Source of the DNA: Meandrina meandrites
Taxonomy: Eukaryota > Cnidaria > Anthozoa > Scleractinia > Meandrinidae
DNA: 64,000 nt
Reading direction: 5' to 3'
NCBI GenBank assembly: GCA_963693305.1
Contig: OY855906.1
Span: forward strand, 18,899,661 to 18,963,660
Under the pieces are notes generated by a model, which saw only the letters and a list, made by a program, of their open reading frames with translations, did no database searches and was not told the DNA's origin. A program made the translations under genes and the position numbers. Positions 55,087 to 64,000 of the stretch are shown here, one piece after another (the stretch's first letter is position 1; each line of letters begins with the position of its first letter).

Positions 55087-55258
55087 ATTTTGAACAGGAG
55101 CCATAATGGTAGGAGACCGTAAGCGCGAGATCTGGCCTTGTCCCTATGATATGGGTCAAAATTTCTATTTTTAGAACAAATCGTGTCATCCCGCGAGGCG
55201 CGCGCGCGTCCTGCCGCGAGGATTTCGCGAGGACGTCGCGCCGAGAAATATAAACAAA

Positions 55259-55540
55259 ATGGCGTCCAAAATAACCTCTGCAAGTGAAGTAAACACTGGG
55301 TTTCTTTCATCAGTTTCTACTCCTAATTTACGTCAAGGTCTCCTTGAGTACTTCTTTGAATGTAGCCATGAAAGTGAGGATGATTCAAGTGATTCGGATG
55401 TCTGCAGTAGTATTTTTTTCGGACAAATCCAGTCGCGAAGACTCGTTAAACATGTCGTACGAGGAATCACACAGTGGTCAAGACAATTTTCTAAACGTTT
55501 CACAGCGCAGCGATATGGGCAACCAAAGAATACAGAATGA
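55259..55540 (+). CDS. Possible element-encoded leader exon
   Basis: ATGGCGTCC follows the TIR and opens 'MASKITSASEVNTGFLSSVS' then 'LLEYFFECSHESEDDSSDSD', an acidic Ser-rich stretch. The later part of the frame looks unlike the first half, so the real exon may end near 55400. No domain. It would suit the N-terminus of the element's own protein. Confidence 0.3.
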   Translation: MASKITSASEVNTGFLSSVSTPNLRQGLLEYFFECSHESEDDSSDSDVCSSIFFGQIQSRRLVKHVVRGITQWSRQFSKRFTAQRYGQPKNTE

Positions 55541-55739
55541 CAGCAAAAAAGGATGAAAACATATTTTTTGCCGAAATACGATTGTATACGCCATTTCGAC
55601 CTTTTCTTGATGCTTTGTTGTAAGTTACATGTGACTTTCATATCATATAAAATTACATATATATTGCAGAATGAAAATATTTTCATTTAAGTCACTTATC
55701 CGACTAATGCTGCTCCAAAATATTTCTTTTAGTATCCTG

Positions 55740-56480
55740 TATTATAATTCGCAGTGCAGCTGAAACATTGTTGAAAAGTGTGGAAAGATCGGAAACTTCC
55801 AGCAAAAGTTGTAAACAAATGAAGCAGAAGAGGATTCATTTTTTTCGAATTAAAAAAAAATCTACCTATTTTTCTTCGTTTTATTTTCAAGCATGAAAAA
55901 ATGCAGCATATGTGCAAACGGCTTTATCTAGTTTCGTGTGTCTAGTCTCGATGAAACCGATTCGACTTTGGCTCGCCAAGATAGCTACCTTTCGTCTTTA
56001 ATTTTGGAGCGCTTTGAAAACGCTCTTGTTACAGTAAATTATTCACACTACCCGCATTCTCAAGATTATTTAGCACCTGGAAATAAACATGCCACGGTTA
56101 AAATTACGGCTGAGCTTTGTATTCATGCATTTTATTTAGCAATGAATGTGGTATGTGGCGTGCCATGTTCAATTCCAGGTGCTAAGTAATCTTGAGAATG
56201 CGGCAAGTTTGAATAATTTACTGTTACCCGAGGGTTTTCAAATGGAAGACGCGGAGTAGCTATCTTGGCAAGCAAAATTCGACGCATTTCATCGAGACTA
56301 GATTCACGAAAGTAGACAAAGCCGTTTGCATATAAACTGTATTTTCTCATACTTAAAAATATAAGAAAAAAAAATCCATAGTTTTTTTTTTTTAATTCTA
56401 ATTTCCGCACCGTAAACCTCTTCCTCCTCATTTGTTTACAGCTTTTGCTGGGAGTTTCCGATCTTTCCATACTTTTCAGC
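55740..56480. repeat. Large inverted duplication inside the hAT-like element
   Basis: About 340 bp at 55740-56090 is repeated inverted at about 56150-56480. Both arms read 'VTVNYS' then 'PHSQDYLAPG', and 'ERSET-SKSCKQM', on opposite strands. The arms differ by substitutions and indels. It may be two halves of the same coding segment head to head. Confidence 0.75.
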
Positions 56481-57329
56481 AACGTTTAAGTTGGCATTAA
56501 GCTTTCAAATAATCTATGGGATCTTAGCATAGCTTGAACGTTGTTGTAGCTCCCAATTATACACGAGCATAATATTTTGAAGCGAAAGTTCAACAGTCAA
56601 CTGTGCAGCAATTTCTACTCAGCCGATTTCGTTGAAACTTGCTTACACTAAAAATTGGATAATTTGAACTTGTTGACTTTGATAAGAACAAATCTATCGT
56701 CCCGTTTAGAAAATATTCGCGTTTTTTTTTTCATAAATATATTTTTTCAAAAGCGCTAATATCTCGTGATCGTTTGCCTTGTTTACTCTTTATTTTAAAG
56801 CTTTATAAAATTTGAACATTTGTTTTTTTCGATTGCTAAAAATCAGAAAAATCGGTTGAGGTTTACATGCCCAAAGCTTGATTTAGAAAAGAGCACCTCC
56901 GTTCCCCAGAAATAGCCGCGGGCCATCTTAACCAAAGTACAATCCAAATGTAAACAAGTCATGGTGAATTATCTTACTGAGAAAACTTCTCTAGATTAGT
57001 CCTGTGCTTAACTGACAAAAAATCCAGGAGATGAATTTAGCACGATACGGAAGCTGCACAGCCTAATGTATAAATAGCGTCCGTACAAAATTTATGGTTC
57101 ACAGAACGACTGATTTATTTTTCGTTCTCAAGTTTAAACACAGAGTCTTTTGCGGCAGATTTACCCGCGAATCACATGATACTAGTCTCGCAACTCCGGC
57201 AACATCGACGCGAGAACCCACGCATCCGCGCGTGTCTGCCTGTTCTAAAAATATAAAAATTGTCTCGTATCATAGGGTGCGTCGATCTTGCGCTTACGGT
57301 CTCCTACCATTATGGCTCCTGATTTTGAA

Positions 57330-58229
57330 GCGACAAAATTCAAAACTACAAGTTTCGTTTGCTCTTTGGCTAGCTTTTATGTGGCATATCCTTGACTAAA
57401 ACCTTATTTTTCAGCAATAAGCGGATTAAGATTTCAGAAAATGAATTTATAAATATTTATTTGTTTACTTGCAACGCATTTATCCAATGTAATTGTATTC
57501 AGTATCGGCGCTAAGCTCAGGTCGCTTGCGGGCAGGAAATTCCGTGATTTCGCAGAACAGTGACTGATAGCTACATGTATCTCTCACTATTTCTAACCTC
57601 GCTTTCGATTGCTTGCACCCAAACAACAAAACAGATAATTTTATACACGAGAATCTTGATGCTATTTCTTGTACTGCTTTGAATCTATTTTTAGTTTAGA
57701 AAACGAGATCAGTCTGCACCACGCCACACCAAAAGCCAGTTGATTGCATTTCCCAACCAATGAAATCGTCTCATTGGAATTTGTGATTGGCAGGGATTGG
57801 CAGGCTGAACAATTCAGCCTCGTTATATAGGATCGCTCCGTGTTTAAGACGAGATTATTTAATAGTTATGACAATATAACTTTTAACTTGAGATTAAACA
57901 CAGAGCAGCTTAAGACTCAATTGATAACGTTTTTTGTTTAAGGTCGCTGGAACTCAAGCTACTGTCAGGAAGAGAGAACCAGGAAGAGGAAATAAAAACA
58001 AAACAGCAATTAACAGACAAGGTCAGAAAAATGGCGCGGGAAATGAAAGTAAAGAGGAAGTGAATAATAACTAAATACCTAATAATTACTTAGCCAGGGG
58101 TTTAACCATTTTATTGTGCATACTATCTCTATAGTTGTAGAGAATGTGTGATAATATAAGAGTAACACCCGTTATTTTGTTACGTTTCGTTGTAAACAAA
58201 GTCTACAGGGTGTTTTTTTTAGGTTAGGT
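57330..58229. other. No recognised feature
   Basis: AT-rich, with no supported frame or repeat. Confidence 0.4.
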
Positions 58230-59400
58230 CGGTTTTTATCGGCTTATCGTGGGTTAAAAGTTATTTCTCTAGTTAACTAACAGCGTCATTGATGAATGAG
58301 CATCGGATCTACTGCATTGTCGATCACTGAAATGCGCTAGAGTGTTATTAGAACGAAACTAAATAATGTGTAACCCTATTGAAATAGTTAGGCAAGAATA
58401 ATCACTAGTTCCCTGATAACGTTGTTAAAGAATCGTACTATATCTCTCACACGATTACAGATTACTAAACGTAAACTAAACGCTTTAGACGTATTATACC
58501 TAGACGTAACTGAATAACGGGTGTACCCTGATAGTATTATTAGGCGCGAATAATAGATCAAAAACAGTGTTTTTGACAATAAGAATAGAGGCGTGCACAG
58601 TTAAATAACCCCATATATTTGTAGGCTATTTCGGCTTTGATTAAAGAAATCAATAACAGTGAGTTAAAGAATCATTTTAATTGTTAGCTGACAGCGTCTT
58701 GTTAATGATTGCGCACGTTGACACGATTGTCTATCATTAAAACTTAACTTATTTGAATCAAACTGAACGCAGTTAAATGACGGTTTTAATCCTGATGCTA
58801 TCATTTATACCGCGTAATAGATCAAAAACTATGTTCTTGACAACTAGAGAAAGGCCTACAACGTTGCTTTATAATTAATGAATATGCCGATCGTTAATAA
58901 AATTAAGCTTACATATCTTTTTAGTTCGCTGACAACGACATCAATAAATGCGCACCATGTATCCCACAATTATCGATCATCAAAGCATGCTTTAGACTTA
59001 TTATACCGAGAATTAATAACGGGTGTAACCTGAAGTAATAGATAACAAAACTATGATCTCCAGAACTAGGGTAAAGGCGTGCGCAGTTAAACAGACCTGC
59101 GTCGTAGATCACTTCGACCTTTATTGATCGGTTGTATACGTAGAGTGAATTTTAAAGTTCTTTTTATAGCTACCTGACAGCGTCGTTTAGTGAATGCGCA
59201 ACAGATCGTCTACACGATAAACGATCACTGAAACGCACTCGAAACTAAATAACGAGTGGAAAGTTTACACTATCGTTACGCCCGAATACTTTTCTTTTGC
59301 TTGCAACGTCGTTAATGACATGCACCTTATTTTCTACACAATTTTTAATCACTGAAAACGTAAAAGTGAACTTTTAGGACGTAGTTAACCTGTAGTAGGT
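58230..59400. repeat. Degenerate tandem array with cagcgtc landmarks
   Basis: 'ctgacagcgtc.ttaatgaatgcgcac' followed by 'acgat..tcgatcactgaaacg' recurs at about 58280, 58690, 58930, 59170 and 59308, in the same order with heavy divergence. The spacing is irregular (about 140-410 bp). Confidence 0.6.
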
Positions 59401-60310
59401 TTTTTATATTATCATTGAACATTGTTAATATACAAATTCTTATTGTCTAGCCTTGGTGTACTTTATAAGGTTTATGTTAAAAAAAAAAGTTAATCATAGT
59501 TAACTTTTAGTACGTTATGTTAGTGCGTTATGTACTAAAAATTTACTTTTCGTATGTATTTGATGTTTAGTACGTTTTGTACATCGTTGAACATTGTGAT
59601 TATACAAATTCTTACTGTCTTTTTGTTCTTTTAAAGGCTTGCGTTAAAAAAACGAGTTATTGTTAACCATAGTTATCTCTAAGTACGTTTTGCACTTAAA
59701 ATTAACCTTTAGTGCTCAGTGAATATTTAGAACGTTTTGTACGTCGTTGAACATTTTGATTATACACATTCTTAGTGTCTGGCATTGCTGTTCTTTTGGA
59801 TGTTTAAATTCGGCACACACGAGATAACTAGTCCCTGTGAATAGTCCTGTGGATCAGGTCATAACGTGTAAACTAACCATTTTCTTAAAAAAAAATGGCC
59901 TCCGCGAGCAAATTTTCGTCCCTGCGACTAACCCCATTTATTCAAACTAGTTTCAAATCATTATACTAGTCAACGGGACTAGTCCTGTGAAATTTTGATT
60001 GTCCCGTCGTGTGAACTTTCTGTGCGACAAGTCCCTATGACCAAAATAAAAGTCAGCCGATCAAAAGCCAAAGCAGTCGATGTTGCTACTAGTTCCTTCG
60101 TGTAACTACGACATTAGACTTATCCCTGCGGATGGCTGCATGGCAATTAGCGTGACTAGTCCCTCCCTGTTTGCCGAACTTTATGTAAACAAAATTGTAG
60201 CTAGCCATGGAATTAACTTTTTAGTACGGTTATTACCTTAAATACCTTTTGGTACAGCTATCGAACATGTTTATTATATACAGCCTGGCCTGGGTGTGTT
60301 TCTTAAGGCT
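59400..60310. repeat. Degenerate tandem array, unit about 165 bp, with an insertion
   Basis: 'tcgttgaacatt.tgattatac' and 'attcttactgtct' recur at about 59425, 59590, 59750 and 60250. 'aggcttatgttaaaa' appears in three of the units. The wide gap between the last two units is explained by the MITE at 59806-60182. Confidence 0.65.
59806..60182. mobile_element. 377-bp MITE in the array
   Basis: The ends AAATTCGGCACAC and the reverse complement of the right end (AAGTTCGGCAAAC) are imperfect TIRs. Several 'gactagtccc' motifs lie inside near both ends. It is non-coding and interrupts one array unit. Confidence 0.65.
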
Positions 60311-61999
60311 TATGTTAAAAGAAGTTGTTAATAAGTAATAAATGTTTTTTCTTGTTGTATGATTCTTTGTTTCGTGATGTTTTACTTCTATCTTACTTCT
60401 GCCTGATTCAAGACGTTATCAATTATGATCATTCCCCGCTCCTTTTTCCCACTCGAACGATTTCTCTGTCTGACAAGACATGTCTTAATCCGTTACATCA
60501 AGCACATGACCTCCTATTTTATTGTCTTCCGGAGAAAAACGTCCATTTTGTGATATATTGATTTAGTTAATTTAACTGGTAGAATAGAAAAAAAATATCT
60601 GGACATTTATCCCCTTTGTTATTGACTGGAGCCGTTATCGGGAACAAAACTGCAGTTGTCCCACGCGTCTCTATAGCATTAATTCTATCCCCATTTCTTG
60701 TATTGTTGGTGCTATTGTTAATTTTTATGCTGTAATCCCTGCGTTGCGCATGGAGATATTGTAAAAGGATATTGTCAAACCAAATTCAGTTCAAAGAAAA
60801 CAATGTCGGCTTGTGTTGGCGAAGAACATATAGTGTTGATCGTTCAACTTACTCAGTTGCAAACTTCTTCCAGGAAATTTCATTAAAATGAATGTATGCT
60901 TTTTACGGAATGATGTGCTTTTCTTTTCTTGTAAGTGCGACAAAATATAGTGCTCGCCGGCACAACTGAGAAATTCGATTTACGTAATAGTAGTAAGTAT
61001 AAACTATAGCTATACTAACTATAACTATAAACACATGCAAAAATCGAGGAACATATTATTATGCTGCGAGTGTAGTTCTTGTATTTCAAGTGGTTCTTCA
61101 GGATGAACGAGAAAAGGAGACAGTCCTTCTTCAAGCGATCAAGCAAAAACCTCAAGCGGTGCGTAAAAAATGGGAGGTGAATGAGGAATCGTCTACACAG
61201 CACGGCTTCGTGACCTCGATGCGGATTTGAAAAAGACACACGTTATCCCGGTGCTTTGCAATGTGATTGTTTAAGCAAGCGCTGCACTAGGCGGTGGTTC
61301 ATCATGCGTTTAATCTTCGCCAGCCAGCCAATTAAATGCCAAAAGACGTAAAATTTGCTGTTTAAACGACGAACGGAATTGAATCGTTTTTAAAACGCTC
61401 TTCGTTTGATAACGTTTTCAAAACAAGCCAGTTTCAGTAGTGGTCTCGATCAGCGACGTGTAAACGAAAGGCGTAACTTCATAGAAAGCTATGCGGTTAC
61501 AAATAAACCCTGTCTGTGTAAACTGGAGTGACCGAGGTATGCCTTCACTACTTAAGCCACTTTCGCGTGGTGTAATAACTTTTTAACCTTATTTTCCACT
61601 GGGCGGAAAAGAGGGATTGCTTATATTCTAACCAGTTACATCAAGTTTGTATGATGTCTTACTTAGGGGATAGTTCATGTGATTTATAAGTTCAGTTTCA
61701 AGACACACGGATATTTAAAAATATTAAGAGCATTAAACGGCTTTACTGATCAAAACATCTAAGCTAAAAAAGTTAAGTGAAAAAAAGACAAGACTCAATG
61801 AAAAACCTAGCTCACAGGAAGAACAAAGGTTTAACATGAGACTAAAAATTACGAAATCAGAGAAAGATATTTCATTTTATTGTTCGTTCCTGGCATGTTA
61901 CTTGCCAGATCTATCTTCTTATGTGCCTAAATGTCATCAATCCATCGAATATCGTTAGAAAATAACACTCTGTCCCCGAAAACTGAAAATGCGTATTTG
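60311..61999. other. No gene recognised
   Basis: 'ttttacggaatgatgtgctttt' near 60900 resembles 34430-34450. Otherwise nothing is recognised; the open frames here are short and compositionally biased. Confidence 0.4.
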
Positions 62000-62482
62000 C
62001 TACGAAATACGTTTTCCTAAATAAATCGTGAAAACAGTCCTAAATCGATCGTGGAAATAAATATGATACATTCTAATATTAAGAACCTCCTCCGATCTGA
62101 AAAACCCTGCATAAGATAATGCATATAAGCACACATTTCTAAGCTGCAGAATGTTAGACAGATCAGCCCGACCCACCATATCATTAAGGACTTCTATTGT
62201 TATCGGTTCCTTCCTATTGGGTCTCGCGGCGCCTAAAATTCTCTTGGCAGCTTCCCGAACTCTAGAGACTAACTGATTATCCGTAGGAGAGACCATACCG
62301 GCCATCTCATGGGCCCACTTAATGGCATAAAAAGCAGTATCAACAGAACTACACGACCTAGTGGATTCCAATACATGTTGTAAATAAAGCGCTACATGAA
62401 TAGGACTTATGGGGAGAAAAGAAGTCTTCTTCAAATTGCTGAAAGCAAAGTCCTTCCATTTCTTGAACGCCCGGTAGTACAT
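62000..62482 (-). pseudogene. DIRS-like tyrosine recombinase, N-terminal half
   Basis: Reads 'FKKWKDFAFSNLKKTSFLPI' and 'VALYLQHVLESTRSCSSVDT' (core-binding, SAM-like helices). The catalytic domain begins 'QLRNVCLYALSYAGFFRSEE', with the first catalytic Arg in 'GFFRSEEVL'. It ends at a stop just after 'YLGKRIS', before the H-x-x-R and Tyr residues. It cannot be active. In DIRS elements this enzyme integrates a circular DNA copy. Confidence 0.85.
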
Positions 62483-62699
62483 GGTAGTAGTGTCATAGTA
62501 GTGGCTGGCGCCCTCGCCTGCAAAACGGACCTCTGAAGCCTTGAGGCAAGACCCTGTAAACCTTGGTCTTCAAGAGCTGTTGCCTCTTTCCAGATACCTT
62601 CATTAAAAATATCTAGTCTTTAATAAATACAGAAACACTAGAAAACACTAGAAAAACAAAGGCCATAATCTGGCTCACAAATGTCTTCATATAGACAAC

Positions 62700-63310
62700 A
62701 GATAGAAGTATCAAAAAGAAACTTTTCAAATATGGGTTCCGAAGACCCTAACAGTTGTAGCATTGTGCACAACTGCCGCCATCCACGGTGCAAAAGCCCA
62801 AAAAGGACTGCGTTCTAGGTCGCTTAAAATTAAGACGCAAAGCTACTACACTGAAAGACAAATCCCTTGAACCGAAAACGTGGTTCTTGGCTTTACCTCT
62901 TGTAAAAAGATGCTTAAACCTAGGAAGTGTCAACAAACGCATCCCAGTGTTTGCCATCGTCAAACAACAAAACCCAAAAATATGATGACTTCCACATTGG
63001 AATGACAAGTGTTCCTACAGCCTTACAAGCTCTAGCATGAGAAATAACTCTACTTATTTACGAAACCGGAGGAAGAATCCAATTATTTTCGCAATCCCAG
63101 TTTTGGGTGAAGGCGTCTACTGCTTCGGCGCCCGGCTGGTAAAATCTAGAATTGTAACGCGAAAGCTTCGCGTTATAACTACAGGCAAACCTATCCTTTT
63201 TTTTTTTCCCATTTACAATCAAGCATGTGAAAAATGTCGTCGTTTATGGTATAATCATCAAAATCGATGGTTCTACTCAAAAGATCAGCCTGGCAATTCA
63301 AAGACCTAGG
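62700..63310 (-). pseudogene. DIRS linker between RNase H and recombinase, decayed
   Basis: Readable through stops: 'KWFPRSLNCQADLLSRTIDF', 'NSRFYQPGAEAVDAFTQNW', 'CENNWILPPVS' and 'GTLVIPMWKSSYFW'. This order is typical of DIRS polyproteins after RNase H. Confidence 0.8.
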
Positions 63311-63322
63311 GAACCACTTCAT

Positions 63323-64000
63323 TTAAATAGAAATGCCAGTACGGGCACAAACATTAAAAATAGAAAGCGCTAGGGACTGAAGTTCTGTAACTTTACTGCC
63401 ATTGTAAACAATACTGACCACGCTGGTGTTGTCAGTAAACCAAGCAACTTTTTTGCTCTGAAGATCGGGGGCAAAAGCTGACAGCGCTAGATCTACGGTC
63501 CTAAGTTCCCTCCACGTGGAACTCTTAGAACTTTCTTCGGGACTCCAATTTTGATGAAAAACCTTGTGCTCATTGTCAATGAAAGAACTACATGCGTGAT
63601 CAGACGCGTCAGAATAAACAAACTTAACAGGCGGTTGCAAAGGCACCCAGGGGCAATGAAAATTAAGGGATTCTACATTCTCACTCCAAAATGCTAATTC
63701 AGCGCAAGCTTCCTTAGTTAATTCAACCTCAGAATTCCACCGCAGTTTCTGATTAACAGCAGCATACAAAGAACGTGTCATTATCCTAGCCACACTTCCT
63801 ACACAAGAAGTGAGCGAAGTGACTTGGCCTACCACAGAAGCAAGATCTCTAACTTTGACACTCTTACAATCAACCTTACGAATAAAACTAATGCTACTCT
63901 TTAACTTAGAAATCCTGCGTTCAGTAACAGAAATAACACCTTGAAAAGTATCAAAAACAGTGCCAAGCCAGGTAATAACTTGAACAGGTTCCCAAAGGGA
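63323..64000 (-). pseudogene. DIRS-like RT end and RNase H, partial at window edge
   Basis: The frame is open from the window end to a TAA at 63323. It starts with the RT thumb ('SLWEPVQVITWLGTVFDT', 'ISVTERRISKLKSSISF') and continues through 'DLASVVGQVTSL' to RNase H. The RNase H has 'FVYSDASDHACSSF' (Asp), 'STWRELRTVDLAL' (Glu) and 'AWFTDNTSVVSIVYNGSK' (Asp). The stop replaces the usual readthrough into the linker. Confidence 0.88.

Larger units (their letters stand above)
55095..57321. mobile_element. 2.2-kb hAT-like element, exact 8-bp TSD
   Basis: The ends CAGGAGCCATAATGGTAGGA continue to GACCGTAAGCGC and match inverted; looser homology extends about 80 bp to 'tttttagaaca'. The 8-bp duplication ATTTTGAA is exact (55087-55094 and 57322-57329), the hAT signature length. 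The interior has a possible first exon (55259) and a large inverted duplication (55740-56480). No hAT catalytic domain was recognised. Confidence 0.92.
62000..64000 (-). mobile_element. DIRS-type retrotransposon, runs off the window
   Basis: On the minus strand, RNase H (from beyond 64000 to 63323) is followed by the post-RH linker (63310-62700) and a tyrosine recombinase (62482-62000). This is the DIRS order, with recombination in place of an integrase. The recombinase is cut at about 62000, so the 3' end is missing. It is the same broad family as the fragment at 9.7-11.25 kb but not identical. Confidence 0.9.

Overview
This window looks like repeat-rich, non-genic DNA from a cnidarian, most likely an anthozoan such as a stony coral. 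That placement is an inference. It rests on moderately AT-rich eukaryotic sequence, the lack of any recognisable host exon chain, and a mix of transposon families that I associate with coral and sea-anemone genomes. I found no convincing host gene, rRNA, tRNA, CRISPR array or bacterial operon. Almost everything that can be recognised is a mobile element, most of them broken and many nested inside one another.

Layout. 0-5.1 kb: a degenerate tandem array (unit about 290 bp) carrying three small terminal-inverted-repeat (TIR) insertions. One of them (4.10-4.91 kb) can be compared with an 'empty' copy of the same site at 2.6 kb. 5.3-9.7 kb: a 5'-truncated Ty3/gypsy element on the minus strand with its 3' LTR, polypurine tract and a pol gene broken by two nonsense codons and a frameshift. 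9.7-11.25 kb: a DIRS-type retrotransposon fragment (minus). 11.4-12.15 kb: an L1-like ORF1 fragment. 12.15-16.1 kb: a 3.96-kb element with 106-bp TIRs enclosing three minus-strand pseudogenes: an ISL2EU-like DDE transposase, an uncharacterised cnidarian family, and a DUF3504/ZMYM2-type tyrosine recombinase whose stop codon lies inside the TIR. 16.4-17.3 kb: a truncated LINE. 17.4-18.0 kb: a minisatellite.

18.3-26.8 kb holds the most intriguing locus. A plus-strand gene encodes a C2H2 zinc finger, a tyrosine recombinase and a Myb/SANT domain. It converges tail to tail, 85 bp or less apart, on a minus-strand gene with a superfamily-3-type helicase. The recombinase gene is split by a 3.1-kb hAT-like insertion with a target-site duplication (TSD). 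The helicase gene is split by a 1,147-bp TA-flanked element with perfect 27-bp TIRs, and that element holds two more elements nested inside it.

28.2-34.1 kb: a nearly intact L1-like LINE (ORF1 open, ORF2 with one stop codon). 36.0-38.5 kb: a PIF/Harbinger element (transposase plus Myb-like gene) hit by a LINE with a 16-bp TSD. 39.2-42.25 kb and 46.4-46.6 kb: a decayed minus-strand LINE, apparently split. 48.4-49.1 kb, 50.7-51.9 kb and 55.1-57.3 kb: TIR elements, the last hAT-like with an exact 8-bp TSD. 53.6-54.4 kb: an exon of another tyrosine recombinase. 58.2-60.3 kb: degenerate tandem arrays. 62.0-64.0 kb: a second DIRS-type element running off the window end.

The recurring theme is tyrosine-recombinase mobile elements: two DIRS copies plus three unrelated recombinase families in 64 kb. 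All are decayed here, so this window is a graveyard rather than an active system. It still preserves element architectures that deserve comparison with intact copies elsewhere.
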